DNA of 64,000 nt from Chloroflexota bacterium (GCA_024232355.1 JAAEPW010000350.1:62001-126000), one strand, 5' to 3'. Numbered from the stretch's first letter, positions 24,159 to 34,393 are shown. Notes: generated by a model not told the origin, from the letters alone. Program-made: numbers and translations.

Positions 24159-25202
24159 ATGAAAAAGTACTATCTACCTCTGGTTGTTTTGTTGCTTTTC
24201 GTAGTCATTATAGGTGCCTCCTGGTTGAACATCTTTAACGAATATTGGCAACTCGTCTTGCTGTTTATGGGCATCAACATCATTCTGACGGTCAGCCTGA
24301 ACCTGATCAACGGCTATATGGGCGAGTTCTCCTGTGGTCACGCCGGTTTTATGGCTGTAGGAGCCTATGTGACCAGTATCCTGACTGTCTGGTTGTTTGC
24401 TGACGATAAAGTGTTCGGCCTGCCCGTTCTCCCAGCCGCCTGGGCAATCCCGCTATTTCCCGTTGCCCTGATCATTGGCGCTGTCGCCGCATCTCTGGTA
24501 GGGCTGCTCGTTGCCTTTCCCTCCTTCCGCACCCGGGGCGATTATCTGGCCATCATTACCCTGGCCGTCAATTACATCGTCAAAAGCGCCATCGAGAATA
24601 TGGAAGTCATCGGCGGCGCCCGGGGCTTTGTGGGCATGAAACGGGTGATGAACAATATGGCCGACGTTTTCGATGCACCGTGGCTTCTCATCTGGACATT
24701 CATCGGATTACTCATCACTATCCTCATCATCCGTAACTTTGTCTCCTCAACCTTTGGCAAAGGGGTGGAGGCCATTCGTGAGGACGAGATCGCATCCGAA
24801 TTGATGAGCGTCAACACCCGCCGCGTCAAGGTCACCGCCTTTATGCTGTCGTGCGGGCTGGCCGGGTTGGCCGGCGGTTTGTTTGCCCACGGGCCTGGCG
24901 GATACGTCAACCCCGGCACATTCACGATCCTCAAATCTACCGAGGTTATGGTCATGGTCTACCTAGGGGGGATGGGTTCCATCAGTGGCTCGATCATCAG
25001 TGCCGTTGGCTTTACCCTGTTGTTAGAAGTCCTACGCCCGCTGGGGTTGTACAAGTGGGTGGTCATCCCACTGTTGCTGGTGGTGATGATGCTTCGCCGC
25101 CCCACCGGCATCTTGGGCAACAAGGAACTGACCGACGTCTTTCCCAAGCTGCGGTCGATCTTTGGTTCTGAGGAGGAAAGCTATGCCGTTGCTTCAGATT
25201 AG
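24159..25202 (+). CDS. livM: Branched-chain amino acid ABC transporter permease (LivM type)
   Basis: 347 residues. Polytopic permease with N-L-I-N-G-Y-M-G-E-F-S-C-G-H-A-G-F-M, R-T-R-G-D-Y-L-A-I-I-T-L-A, and the coupling loop A-I-R-E-D-E-I-A-S-E near the middle. It pairs with LivH to form the channel. It starts 6 nt after livH, and its last 20 bases overlap livG. Confidence 0.95.
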   Translation: MKKYYLPLVVLLLFVVIIGASWLNIFNEYWQLVLLFMGINIILTVSLNLINGYMGEFSCGHAGFMAVGAYVTSILTVWLFADDKVFGLPVLPAAWAIPLFPVALIIGAVAASLVGLLVAFPSFRTRGDYLAIITLAVNYIVKSAIENMEVIGGARGFVGMKRVMNNMADVFDAPWLLIWTFIGLLITILIIRNFVSSTFGKGVEAIREDEIASELMSVNTRRVKVTAFMLSCGLAGLAGGLFAHGPGGYVNPGTFTILKSTEVMVMVYLGGMGSISGSIISAVGFTLLLEVLRPLGLYKWVVIPLLLVVMMLRRPTGILGNKELTDVFPKLRSIFGSEEESYAVASD

Positions 25203-25950
25203 GAACCTAACCCACTTTTTCGGCGGACTGCGGGCCGTCTATGATTACAATCTCGATATGGAGGAGGGCGAACTTGTCGGCCTGATCGGCCCCAACGGGG
25301 CGGGCAAGACGACGATCTTTAACTTGGTCACTGGGGCGTACAAGCCGTCCGAGGGCGAGGTGCAGATCAACGGTGACAATGTGGTCGGCCTGCGGCCCCA
25401 CAAAATCACGTCCAAGGGCATCGCCCGCACCTTTCAGACCATCCGTCTGTGGAACGAGTTGACGGTGCTGGACAATATCCGCATCGCCCACGCATCTCGC
25501 ATCCAGTACAGCCTGTTGGACTCGATCTTGCGAAGCCAACGGTATCACCAAGAGGAAAAAGAGATCACAGAGCAAGCGATGGAATTGCTGGCGGTGTTTG
25601 GCCTGGACGGGCAAGCCCAAGAACTGGCCAAGAATATGCCGTATGGCGCGCAGCGGCGCGTAGAGATCGCCCGCGCACTGGCCACCCAGCCGCGCTTGCT
25701 CCTGCTCGACGAACCGGCAGCCGGAATGAACCCCAATGAGATCGGGGAACTGATGGATTTTATCCACCAAATTCGGAGCGAATTCGACCTGACCATTTGG
25801 ATCATCGAACACCAGATGCGGGTCATTATGAACATTTGTGAGCGGATCAAGGTGATCGATTTTGGCGAGACCATCGCCGAGGGCACCCCGGTGGAGATTC
25901 AGAACAACGCCCGGGTGATCGAAGCGTATCTGGGCGAGGAGGCGTTCTGA
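25183..25950 (+). CDS. livG: Branched-chain amino acid ABC transporter ATPase (LivG type)
   Basis: 255 residues. Walker A G-P-N-G-A-G-K-T-T, LivG-specific F-Q-T-I-R-L-W-N-E-L-T-V-L-D-N, Walker B L-L-L-L-D-E-P-A-A-G-M-N-P and the H-loop I-I-E-H-Q-M-R are present. The signature is altered (M-P-Y-G-A-Q-R-R-V-E-I-A), as is common in LivG. Start ATG 25183 has GAGGAGG upstream. Confidence 0.95.
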   Translation: MPLLQIRNLTHFFGGLRAVYDYNLDMEEGELVGLIGPNGAGKTTIFNLVTGAYKPSEGEVQINGDNVVGLRPHKITSKGIARTFQTIRLWNELTVLDNIRIAHASRIQYSLLDSILRSQRYHQEEKEITEQAMELLAVFGLDGQAQELAKNMPYGAQRRVEIARALATQPRLLLLDEPAAGMNPNEIGELMDFIHQIRSEFDLTIWIIEHQMRVIMNICERIKVIDFGETIAEGTPVEIQNNARVIEAYLGEEAF

Positions 25951-26684
25951 TGCTGATCGAGGTAAAAGATCTACGAGTGAGTTACGGCAATATCGAAGCC
26001 CTGCACGGCGTCTCTTTCAGCGTAGACGAAGGAGAGATCGTCACCCTCATCGGGGCCAACGGGGCCGGAAAGACAACCACCTTGATGACCATCTCCCGGC
26101 AGATTCCGCACGTGGCGGAACTCGGTGGAAAGGTCACAGGTGGGAGCATCATGTACCAGGGCCAAGATATTCTCCAGTACCAACCCCACCAAGTAGTTGC
26201 CAAGTTTGGCATCGCCCAGGTGCCCGAGGGACGCCGCATCTTTGGCAACCTGTCGGTGCTGGAAAATCTCAAGCTGGCTACTTATGCCCGCAAGGACAAA
26301 GCGCAGATTGCAAAGGACCTCAAGCGTGTATTTGAAATCTTTCCCCGGCTGGACGAGCGCAAGCAGCAGAGTGGAGAAACCCTGAGCGGTGGCGAGCAGC
26401 AGATGCTGGCCGTGGGTCGTGCGTTGATGACCCGGGGACGATTGGTGCTTCTCGACGAGCCTTCGATGGGCCTGGCCCCCGTCCTAGTGCGGGACATTTT
26501 CGAGACCATCAAAGAGATCAACGCCCAAGGTGTGACCATCCTGTTGGTGGAACAAAACGCAAATATGGCGCTCAAACTCGCCAGCCGAGGGTACGTGCTG
26601 GAGACAGGAAACGTCGTTCTGGAAGGAACATCAGAAGAATTGGCCGCCAACCCAGAGGTAAAGAAAGCATATCTGGGTGGGTGA
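25950..26684 (+). CDS. livF: Branched-chain amino acid ABC transporter ATPase (LivF type)
   Basis: 244 residues. Walker A G-A-N-G-A-G-K-T-T, V-P-E-G-R-R-I-F-G-N-L-S-V-L-E-N (a LivF hallmark), signature L-S-G-G-E-Q-Q-M-L-A, and Walker B L-V-L-L-D-E-P-S-M-G-L-A-P. The ATG shares one base with the livG stop (TGATG). Confidence 0.96.
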   Translation: MLIEVKDLRVSYGNIEALHGVSFSVDEGEIVTLIGANGAGKTTTLMTISRQIPHVAELGGKVTGGSIMYQGQDILQYQPHQVVAKFGIAQVPEGRRIFGNLSVLENLKLATYARKDKAQIAKDLKRVFEIFPRLDERKQQSGETLSGGEQQMLAVGRALMTRGRLVLLDEPSMGLAPVLVRDIFETIKEINAQGVTILLVEQNANMALKLASRGYVLETGNVVLEGTSEELAANPEVKKAYLGG

Positions 26685-26706
26685 GTCAGGGGAGTAGGAG
26701 GAACCT

Positions 26707-28107
26707 GTGAATACAAGAGACTATACTCGTCTGCTAACCGAACTTGCGGAAGCTTATGCCAAGCATTCGCCCAAATCCGCGGCGCTAAACGGAGAGGCCG
26801 AGAAATGGCTGGTGGATGGTGGCAGCCACGCGCTGCGGCTCATCGAGCCCTTCCCGCCGCGCATTGTCTCTGCCCGGGGAGCTTGGATCAAGGATGAGGA
26901 CGATCACAATATTCTGGACTTTTGGCAGGGACACCTGGGCAATATCCTGGGCCATAACCCGGAGGTCGTCACCTCGGCGCTGGCCCAGGCGTTTGAAGAT
27001 GGCTTTGGCTTACAGACCGGTTTTCCTGACCGGTTGCAGGCCGAGTGTGCCCAAATTCTCTGCCAGCAGACCGGGGCCGACCGGGCACGCTTTACGACCA
27101 GCGGTACCCTGGCGACCATGTACGCCATCATGCTCTCCCGCGCCTTTACCGGACGGGAAATGGTCATCAAGATGGGGGGGGGCTGGCACGGCGCCCAACC
27201 CTGGGGGCTCAAGGGCGTGAACTATAAAGCTCAGGACGGTGTGGGATTTCAACACGTTGACACCGAAGGCCTCCCCACCACGCTGACGGACAAAGTAGTA
27301 GTAACCGGCTTTAACGACACCGATATGCTGCGCGATCATTTTCGCCAATACGGTGATCAGCTCGCCTGCTTTATCATCGAGCCGTGCATCGGCGCTGGCG
27401 GGATCATTCCGGCGACTCGCGAGTATATGCAGACAGCCCGCGAGTTGACGCACCAATACGGCTCGGTGCTCATTCACGACGAGGTAATCACCGGGTTCCG
27501 CTTCCGCGCCGGTAACGCGGGCGCTCTCTACGACATAAAACCCGATCTGGCTACTTTTGGCAAGATCATTGGCGGCGGTATGCCTGTATCGGCCTTGGTT
27601 GGTCAAGCAGACATTATGGACCTGGTTGGACGAAATGGCAGTCATAGGGTAAAATTCTCCGGCGGTACTTATTCTGGACATCCTGCTTCAATGCTGGCGG
27701 CCAAAACGCTGATGACGCACCTAGTTGAACACGAACAAGAAATTTATCCTCGGCTGGCCGAATTAGGGGCAAAGGCCCGCCAGGTAATCGAGACAGCCTT
27801 TATCGAGGAAGGGATCTATGCGCGCTGCACAGGCTATGGTAACGAGGTAGTGCCCGGCAGTTCGCTGTTCATGTTCCACTTTCCGTACAAGGAGGATGTG
27901 CAACTCGTCAAGCCCAAGGATGTGTTCGATCCGTCGGTGTGTGATGTGACCTTGAATACAGAATCATCACAATTAGCTTTGCTGCTAGAAGATGTGTACG
28001 TGATCCACGGCCACGGCGCGATCAGCACCGCGCACACCGAGGCCGACATAGATGCGTTGGGCGAAGCCTGCCGCAAGGTGGCACGTCGCTTCAAGGCATA
28101 CTTGTAA
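26707..28107 (+). CDS. Class III pyridoxal-phosphate aminotransferase (glutamate-1-semialdehyde aminomutase-like)
   Basis: 466 residues from GTG 26707 (AGGAGG upstream). Class III features are D-F-W-Q-G-H-L-G-N-I-L-G-H near the N-terminus, T-S-G-T-L-A-T-M-Y-A-I for phosphate binding, H-D-E-V-I-T-G-F-R (cofactor Asp), and the PLP Lys in T-F-G-K-I-I-G-G-G-M-P. It resembles the GSA aminomutase branch, but placement directly after the liv genes, with no haem genes, favours an amino acid or amine substrate. The start is 22 nt after livF. Confidence 0.88.
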   Translation: MNTRDYTRLLTELAEAYAKHSPKSAALNGEAEKWLVDGGSHALRLIEPFPPRIVSARGAWIKDEDDHNILDFWQGHLGNILGHNPEVVTSALAQAFEDGFGLQTGFPDRLQAECAQILCQQTGADRARFTTSGTLATMYAIMLSRAFTGREMVIKMGGGWHGAQPWGLKGVNYKAQDGVGFQHVDTEGLPTTLTDKVVVTGFNDTDMLRDHFRQYGDQLACFIIEPCIGAGGIIPATREYMQTARELTHQYGSVLIHDEVITGFRFRAGNAGALYDIKPDLATFGKIIGGGMPVSALVGQADIMDLVGRNGSHRVKFSGGTYSGHPASMLAAKTLMTHLVEHEQEIYPRLAELGAKARQVIETAFIEEGIYARCTGYGNEVVPGSSLFMFHFPYKEDVQLVKPKDVFDPSVCDVTLNTESSQLALLLEDVYVIHGHGAISTAHTEADIDALGEACRKVARRFKAYL

Positions 28108-28221
28108 GGTTTTTGGAGATAGGAGAGCTTGAGGCAGCTTCACAGCACGCTCTGGATTATGGATCAAAATCGTTAGCCATTCATTTTTTACAGCAGATCA
28201 CTACTACACAGGAGCGGGCAA

Positions 28222-29217
28222 ATGACTACCAACGAGATCACCCAATCTGGGCTCACACACCACTATGTGGCATTGGTCACTGCAATGATAGACCTTTCTG
28301 AGGCTTATCTATATGATGCCAGGTTGGATGATGCACTCGCATTACTGGGGTCTGACGTTCTGGATCTGCTGGCAAGCGAGCTTCCGCTTGAGGAGATGGT
28401 GCGTATCCAAGTTCAGTGGGCAAAAATCATGCGATTCAAGAACCGGCTGGATGGCAGCAGCAACGATGCCACGTTGGAACTTTTGTTCAAAGCTGAGCAA
28501 GCCGCTCAATCACTAAATCACAAAAACCTTCTGGCAGATGTAGCGAGTCTTATCGGCCTGGTTCTCTACGACCAAAATCTGTGGACGCGTACCCTGGAAA
28601 CACCACAAAGGTACTTTGAACGAGCTTTGGCCTTGAGAAAAGAAATCAATGATCAGAAAGGGATTGTCAAGTCACTTTTCGACATAGGCGTTACCCACCA
28701 AAACAAAAAGGACCATACAGACGAGGATATAGAAAGAGCCTTTGAGTACTTTGAAAAAGCATACACTTTGGCCGAACAGGGTGACTTTAGGAAGGAAAAA
28801 GCCCACGTCGCTCGACACCTTGCCTATATCTATAGCCATCACAAAAGAAAACCGGACATAGCCCTTGCTTATCATCAAGAGTTTCTCAGCGTCAACAAAG
28901 AGCTTGGGTTCAAGCTCTATCTTGCACCAGCCCATACGATGGTTGGATTTTCATACTATGAACTGCAAAACCTCGACAAGGCATTGGAACATTTTAAAGC
29001 AGCCCAGGCTGTTGCCGAAGAAACAGGATACCAACAGCCTTTGGCGGAGGCTTGGCTTGGGATAGGTCTTGTGCAAGAGGGAAAAGGCAATACAAGCGTC
29101 GCGTTAGAATGTCACGAGAGGGCACTCGCAATCGCCCAACCCATCAACTTGAGACCGGTCATCCGAATCGCAACTAGCAGAATTGATATTTTGTCCAAGA
29201 AAGAACAAGCTGGCTGA
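28222..29217 (+). CDS. Tetratricopeptide-repeat protein
   Basis: 331 residues with several TPR units from about residue 115 on (A-L-A-L-R-K-E-I-N-D-Q-K-G, A-F-E-Y-F-E-K-A-Y-T-L-A-E-Q-G-D, A-L-E-H-F-K-A-A-Q-A-V-A-E-E-T-G-Y). Start ATG 28222 has AGGAG upstream. The 110 bases before it can be read in another frame as helical protein, so an older, longer version cannot be ruled out. Probably a scaffold; partner unknown. It is related to the TPR region of the cyclase at 36265-39417 in style only. Confidence 0.8.
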   Translation: MTTNEITQSGLTHHYVALVTAMIDLSEAYLYDARLDDALALLGSDVLDLLASELPLEEMVRIQVQWAKIMRFKNRLDGSSNDATLELLFKAEQAAQSLNHKNLLADVASLIGLVLYDQNLWTRTLETPQRYFERALALRKEINDQKGIVKSLFDIGVTHQNKKDHTDEDIERAFEYFEKAYTLAEQGDFRKEKAHVARHLAYIYSHHKRKPDIALAYHQEFLSVNKELGFKLYLAPAHTMVGFSYYELQNLDKALEHFKAAQAVAEETGYQQPLAEAWLGIGLVQEGKGNTSVALECHERALAIAQPINLRPVIRIATSRIDILSKKEQAG

Positions 29218-29325
29218 CCATAGCTCAAGTTGTCTCAAAAGCTGTTGAATAAAGTGCTTTCAAGACCTATGCGATTTGGAGCTTGAAGGATAACCAAAAA
29301 TCTACTTGAGGAGGTAATTTAGATC

Positions 29326-30321
29326 GTGTCAGAGAAAATACGAGTCATTCAGTATGGGCTTGGTCCCATTGGAAGTGCCGTAGCCCGCCATGTCTTGGAA
29401 CGGGCAGGGCTGGAACTGGTCGGCGGCGTAGATGTCGATCCTTCCAAGGTCGGCAAGGACGTCGGCGAGGCCATCGGCCTGGACCGTTCCTTGGGCTTTG
29501 TCGTGGCCGAGAACCTGGCCCAAGTCCTAGAGCGCACCGAGGCTGACGTCGTGCTGCACACTACCAGTTCCTATTTCGATCTGTTCAAGTCACAAATCAT
29601 CGAAATCCTGGAGGCGGGATTGGACATTGTCTCCACGGCGGAGGAACTCTCTTTTCCGTGGTTGGCTCACCCTAAAGATGGTGCCGAGGTTGATGCCGTC
29701 GCCAAGCGTGTCGGCAAGACCGTGTTAGGCACGGGCGTCAATCCCGGCTTTTTGATGGATGCGCTGCCGCTGGGCTTGACGGCTATCTGTCAGCAGGTGG
29801 ACCACATCGCGGTGACGCGCGTCATCGACGCTTCTACTCGGCGCGGGCCGTTCCAGGCCAAGATCGGTTCGGAAATGACAGTGGAGGCATTCAACGAGAA
29901 AATGGCCGCCGGGCGCATGGGCCACGTGGGTCTGCCCGAGTCTATGGGTATGCTGTTTGAAACACTGGGCAAAAAGCTGGCCCGCTACGAGTCGGGTGTT
30001 GAGCCCGTAGTGGCCGATCATGTGGTCAAGACAGATCACTTTGAGGTGCAACCCGGCCAAGTGATGGGCCTCAAGCAGGTCGCTCGCGGATACACCGACG
30101 AGGGCGAGTTCGTAGTGCTCACCTTTATCGCTGCGCTGGAGGCGGAGGGTGAAGCGGACACCATCAAGATCACCGGCAAGCCAGACCTGAACGTCAAGCT
30201 CCAGGGCACCAACGGCGACCTGGCCACCGTCGCCATCGCCGTCAACGCCATTCGCCGCGTCAAAGAGGCCGCGCCCGGTCTAGTTACGATGCGAGATTTG
30301 CCTATCGTGACGATGTGGTAA
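29326..30321 (+). CDS. NAD(P)-dependent dehydrogenase similar to 2,4-diaminopentanoate dehydrogenase (DapB-like fold)
   Basis: 331 residues from GTG 29326 (GAGGAGG at 29308-29314). The Rossmann start V-I-Q-Y-G-L-G-P-I-G-S-A-V is followed by a G-G-V-D-V-D-P-S strand. Central G-T-G-V-N-P-G-F-L-M-D-A-L-P and D-A-S-T-R-R-G-P-F-Q-A-K-I-G are characteristic of the diaminopentanoate dehydrogenase family, which acts in ornithine fermentation. Other members have unknown substrates and the remaining ornithine-fermentation genes are not in the window, so amino acid oxidation in general is the safer statement. Confidence 0.75.
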   Translation: MSEKIRVIQYGLGPIGSAVARHVLERAGLELVGGVDVDPSKVGKDVGEAIGLDRSLGFVVAENLAQVLERTEADVVLHTTSSYFDLFKSQIIEILEAGLDIVSTAEELSFPWLAHPKDGAEVDAVAKRVGKTVLGTGVNPGFLMDALPLGLTAICQQVDHIAVTRVIDASTRRGPFQAKIGSEMTVEAFNEKMAAGRMGHVGLPESMGMLFETLGKKLARYESGVEPVVADHVVKTDHFEVQPGQVMGLKQVARGYTDEGEFVVLTFIAALEAEGEADTIKITGKPDLNVKLQGTNGDLATVAIAVNAIRRVKEAAPGLVTMRDLPIVTMW

Positions 30322-30334
30322 CGGATACAGCCTA

Positions 30335-30439
30335 ACTCATCATAGAGGAGCGAGCACGCCTCATGCGAGCGGATTTTGCAAGAGCCGCTCTGCATTTCTG
30401 AATGCACCGCATTTGGGAATGCTCTGCTCCTCTATGAGT
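30335..30439. repeat. Foldback repeat, copy 3 (divergent)
   Basis: The outer arms (30335-30354 and 30420-30439, ACTCAT...AGAGGAGC against GCTCCTCTATGAGT) are inverted copies. An inner hairpin TGCAAGAGCCGCTCTGCA mirrors the AGAG...CTCT centre of the elements at 9041 and 23067. It fills the gap before gatB. Confidence 0.55.
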
Positions 30440-30483
30440 GAAATGTCCCATTGTCAAATTAATCACAACTGTGGAGTAACTAT

Positions 30484-31932
30484 ATGAACTATGAACCCGT
30501 CATCGGCCTGGAGGTTCACGCCCAGATCCACACGGCCTCCAAAATGTTCTGTCCTTGCCCGGTGGTAGAAGACGTTGGCGATTTACCTCCCAATACCTAC
30601 GTTTGCCCGGTCTGCACAGGGATGCCCGGTATGCTACCGGTCATCAACCAGCGCGCGGTCGAGGTCACCATCCTGACTGGGCTGGCTCTCAACTGTGAGA
30701 TCAATCCCACCACCGTCTTGGCGAGAAAGAACTATTTCTACCCCGACCTGCCCAAGGGCTACCAAATCTCACAGCTTGCGCTGCCGTTTGCCGAAAACGG
30801 ATACCTGGAAATCAAGACCGAGGCAGGCCGAAAGCGGGTGGGCATCAACAACGTCCATCTCGAGGAAGATGCCGGTAAACTGTATCACGTGGACGGTGCT
30901 AGCCTGGTAGACCTGAACCGGGCTGGCGTGCCGCTGATCGAGATCGTCAGTGAGCCAAACCTGCATTCGGTCGAGGCGGTGCGAGCCTATGCGACCCAAC
31001 TACATGCCATACTCGTCTACCTGGGCGTCAGCTCGGGGGATATGGAAAAAGGTGTGATGCGTTTCGAGGCCAGCGTGAGTGTGCGCCCCGTCGGGTCCGA
31101 CGCAATGAACCCGCGCCACGAGATCAAGAACCTCAACTCTTTTCGCGCCCTGGCCCGCGCCGTAGAGTACGAGATCACTAATCAAATTGAGACTGTCGAA
31201 AGCGGTGGCAGCGTGATCCAGCAAACGATGGGTTGGAACGAGGATCAAGGCGTCACCTACGCCCAGCGCAGCAAAGAGTTTGCCGAGGATTACCGCTACT
31301 TTCCCGAGCCAGACCTGCCTCCGTTGGAAATCAGCCCTGAACAGGTGACGCAATTGCGCGCCCAACTCCCCGAACTCCCCGACGCCAAGCACGCTCGTTT
31401 TGTCGCCGAGTATGGGCTGAGTGATTACGACGCCGGGATACTGGTTGCAGACAAAGCCGTGGCCAACTATTACGAAGCTGCAACCAAAGCCAGCCAGATT
31501 GATCCCAAGACGGTCGCCAACTGGGTCACCGGTGAGTTGTTCCGGTTGATGAAGGAAACCGGGCAAGAGATCGACGCGCTGCCGGTCTCGCCCCAGGCAT
31601 TGGCAGAACTGATCGGCCTGGTCAAGGACAATACCATCAACTCTAACACCGGCAAGGACGTGCTGGCAGAGATGTTTGCCAGCGGGCGCGGCCCCCGTCA
31701 GATCGTGGACGAGCGCGAGCTGGCGCAGGTCTCTGACACGGCGGCGCTGGAACAGATCGTCGCGCAGGTGCTGGAGGAAAATCCGCCGCAGGTGGGCCAA
31801 TATCTGGACGGCAAACCGCAAATTGTTGGCTGGCTGATGGGGCAGGTGATGCGAGCTACCCAAGGCAAAGCAAACCCGCAGGTAGTGCGAACGCTACTGG
31901 AGACACAACTGGAGAGATTGCGGGACTCGTAA
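30484..31932 (+). CDS. gatB: Aspartyl/glutamyl-tRNA(Asn/Gln) amidotransferase subunit B
   Basis: 482 residues, full length. GatB binds the misacylated tRNA and its kinase domain activates it before GatA supplies ammonia. It starts [13 protein letters not shown], contains the zinc-type C-P-C-P...[25 protein letters not shown], and the end has the YqeY-like helical tail ([13 protein letters not shown]). gatA and gatC are not adjacent. Confidence 0.97.
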   Translation: MNYEPVIGLEVHAQIHTASKMFCPCPVVEDVGDLPPNTYVCPVCTGMPGMLPVINQRAVEVTILTGLALNCEINPTTVLARKNYFYPDLPKGYQISQLALPFAENGYLEIKTEAGRKRVGINNVHLEEDAGKLYHVDGASLVDLNRAGVPLIEIVSEPNLHSVEAVRAYATQLHAILVYLGVSSGDMEKGVMRFEASVSVRPVGSDAMNPRHEIKNLNSFRALARAVEYEITNQIETVESGGSVIQQTMGWNEDQGVTYAQRSKEFAEDYRYFPEPDLPPLEISPEQVTQLRAQLPELPDAKHARFVAEYGLSDYDAGILVADKAVANYYEAATKASQIDPKTVANWVTGELFRLMKETGQEIDALPVSPQALAELIGLVKDNTINSNTGKDVLAEMFASGRGPRQIVDERELAQVSDTAALEQIVAQVLEENPPQVGQYLDGKPQIVGWLMGQVMRATQGKANPQVVRTLLETQLERLRDS

Positions 31933-31953
31933 AGGTTCCCGGCTTGTAGGAAT

Positions 31954-32016
31954 TTATGAATGGCACGAATGATTTTGCATCGTTATGACACATTCGTGCC
32001 ATTCGTCCATTCATAA
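31954..32016. terminator. Inverted repeat between convergent gatB and the PEP-binding gene
   Basis: Arms at 31954-31971 and 31991-32016 share TTATGAATGG and GGCACGAATG in inverted order, the right arm with an 8-base insertion. It is probably a bidirectional transcription stop, though no U-run is present; it may equally be a filler repeat. Confidence 0.4.
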
Positions 32017-32032
32017 TCTAGAAACTATTCGA

Positions 32033-34393
32033 TCACTCGTCCCGTTTCAAATACCCCACAGCCAACTCGTTTTCCCCATCCATCACAATCTCCAGGTTCC
32101 GCCCACCTGTGACTGCTGGCACATCGATCACCCGAATATACCGGCCATACGCCGCGTCAGACGGCAGCAGTTTGACCAATTCGTTCGAAGACTCGGTGAG
32201 AAACTCGGTGTTGAGCATTGCACCTTCCTCGGGAATCACGGGGAGTGGAAAGATGCCCGCCTCTACCAAGTCCTGAAAAAAGTGCGTACCGTGAGAAGCT
32301 TCCGCTGTGCTCCCCTCCCGAACCAGGGGAATCTCGACCAGCACCAACGTGTTGTAGATGTCGGCATACGTCACCTTGACGCCCAGGTCCAGGCTTGAAC
32401 TTCCCCAACGTCCTGGCCCCATCAGGATAAATCGCTCTCCCTCCAATCGCTTGTTGAGCCGCCCGACCACCCGCGCCAATTCGAGCTTGGTCACGTAATC
32501 CGGCACATGGTTGTATTCCGCCGGATCGACGTACACAATGTAGCGTACGTCGGATACCACGCCTTGGGGGACCAGTTTGCACGCCTTTAATATCAAATCC
32601 TGTTCGAGGATACCCTCTGGAATCTCGACCTCCCCCGTCCACTCTTGGCTAACCAAGGGGCGGCACTGGAGCAAATTGACAGTGTACGCGGCATTGGGAT
32701 AATCGGGTTGAACATCCACTGTAAATTCGATATCCACCGGCCATTTGTAGTGACGTTCCAGTTTTGCAAGAATCGTCTTCATCAGGGTGACAAATTGCTT
32801 GTCCTGCAGCAGTTGTTCAAAGGTCAATACCAAATCGCCAGCGTCGCTCATATCCATGCGTGAGATAGGAGGAGCCAAATACCCACCTTTATCTACCGAG
32901 ACCAGATAACGCAGAGCCGGATAATCATCGGCAATCACGTCCCGCACCGGCAGCGTTTTGAACAAATCGTCTTTTAGGTCCACTAGGTCGACAAAGTGCT
33001 GCGAGTATTTGCGAATCTTTTGCGCCCCGACTTCGGGCCGCAAATGGGGATGGCTCAGGGCGATCATACGGGGGTAATCGTTGGCCACCCGATCCACCGC
33101 GCGCGTGCCCAGCCCATACACCAGCCGTAAAAATCCATCCTCGCGCCGGATTTTGGGATTCCAACGAAAAGGATTGCGACTGTAACCCACACCGGCCAAT
33201 GCGGGAAAGAAATAATCCCGATAGCGGGTTCCCTTTACCTTTTGAATCAACACCGCCATCCGCTCGTCGTAATCCACCAATCCCATATGCTGGCGATACA
33301 GCAGCGCTGCGGGGTTGAGAACGCTGGCGTATACTTTTTTGATGGCATTCATCAATGCCGCAAGGTTGTCTTCCAGCGTGCCTTGGTTGGGACAGAAAAA
33401 GCTATCGTACTTGCCCGCAAAAGCGGTCCCAAAATTATCCTCCAACAAGCTGGAAGAGCGGACGATCAATGGCGCATCACCCATTTTCTCCAGCAATTGT
33501 CCAAGACTGTAGACAATGTCATCAGGAAAATGACCATCCATATAAGCGGCCCGAATTTGCGGGTAATCATCCGCCATCTCTTCGGGGCGTTTGTATTTCT
33601 GATTCATATAGCGATTGAACCCATTGGCAGAGATGAAATCGTAGAATACGTCAGCGCCAATATAATATGAATCGGGAATCTCCACATACTCGTGCACATC
33701 CATCGCGTCTTTTTCATGGGACAGTTGCAGTATTTTGCAGGCCAATAGCATTCCGGCCGCCTTCCCGCCGACTTTTCCCCGGCCAATGCGTCGTCTCCGG
33801 ATCTCTTTCAAGTCTTGGATAGTGAACAGCTCTTTGGCAACCCCAACGAGTTCCAGTTGGTCGCTGATCATCCCTTTGATGAGCACCACAATGATCTCTT
33901 GCAGGTGGTGCCGAATTCTGACTCGTTTCTCTGGTGGCAACCTCTCGAACTCGTCCCCTTTGGCGAACAACAAATCCCACGGTGACAATTCCGGGTTAAA
34001 GCCAAGCATCATATCATGTCCTGCCGGTGCCCCCCGGCTTACCAACACCGAGTGGATGATCTCTTCCAGGCGATCATGGGGCACATTGTAAGCAAAATAA
34101 AAGTCGGTGAGTTGATCCCGCACCAGTGCCAACCGTTCATGCCACACGCCCATCGGTTCCTCAGAAAACGGGTCCGACATCCCTTCTCGCTCTTGGGACG
34201 TTATGGCATTTTTTTTGACTTGAGCTTCAAACACCTCGGGCGCAATAATCCTCTTGTAAAACAACTCTTGCCGCATACGCTCCCGTATTCTGCGCGCCAG
34301 GATGGGGTATTGAGCCAGTTCCAGGATAATCCCCACCACTTTGGACTGGTGCTGCAAGTCAGCGCTCGATCTATTTTGCGTGCTGGATTCCAT
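32033..34393 (-). CDS. PEP/pyruvate-binding (PPDK N-terminal type) domain protein
   Basis: 786 residues from ATG 34393 (GGAG 6 nt upstream). After a helical N-terminal 200 residues, the ATP-grasp-like domain of PEP synthase/pyruvate phosphate dikinase is seen: G-K-V-G-G-K-A-A-G-M-L-L-A, P-L-I-V-R-S-S-S-L-L-E-D, F-A-G-K-Y-D-S-F-F, and V-D-I-E-F-T-V-D near the end. The phosphohistidine swivel domain and the PEP barrel are absent, so it cannot catalyse the full dikinase reaction and may be a phosphotransferase for another acceptor. Third gene of an operon with the cyclase and the S9 peptidase, 9 nt after the latter. Confidence 0.8.
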   Translation of the reverse strand: MESSTQNRSSADLQHQSKVVGIILELAQYPILARRIRERMRQELFYKRIIAPEVFEAQVKKNAITSQEREGMSDPFSEEPMGVWHERLALVRDQLTDFYFAYNVPHDRLEEIIHSVLVSRGAPAGHDMMLGFNPELSPWDLLFAKGDEFERLPPEKRVRIRHHLQEIIVVLIKGMISDQLELVGVAKELFTIQDLKEIRRRRIGRGKVGGKAAGMLLACKILQLSHEKDAMDVHEYVEIPDSYYIGADVFYDFISANGFNRYMNQKYKRPEEMADDYPQIRAAYMDGHFPDDIVYSLGQLLEKMGDAPLIVRSSSLLEDNFGTAFAGKYDSFFCPNQGTLEDNLAALMNAIKKVYASVLNPAALLYRQHMGLVDYDERMAVLIQKVKGTRYRDYFFPALAGVGYSRNPFRWNPKIRREDGFLRLVYGLGTRAVDRVANDYPRMIALSHPHLRPEVGAQKIRKYSQHFVDLVDLKDDLFKTLPVRDVIADDYPALRYLVSVDKGGYLAPPISRMDMSDAGDLVLTFEQLLQDKQFVTLMKTILAKLERHYKWPVDIEFTVDVQPDYPNAAYTVNLLQCRPLVSQEWTGEVEIPEGILEQDLILKACKLVPQGVVSDVRYIVYVDPAEYNHVPDYVTKLELARVVGRLNKRLEGERFILMGPGRWGSSSLDLGVKVTYADIYNTLVLVEIPLVREGSTAEASHGTHFFQDLVEAGIFPLPVIPEEGAMLNTEFLTESSNELVKLLPSDAAYGRYIRVIDVPAVTGGRNLEIVMDGENELAVGYLKRDE

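Noticed and set aside
28113..28301. Small frame upstream of and overlapping the TPR gene
   Set aside because: It starts at TTG without a ribosome site and overlaps the TPR gene in another frame. It could be a frameshift trace, but the evidence is too thin.
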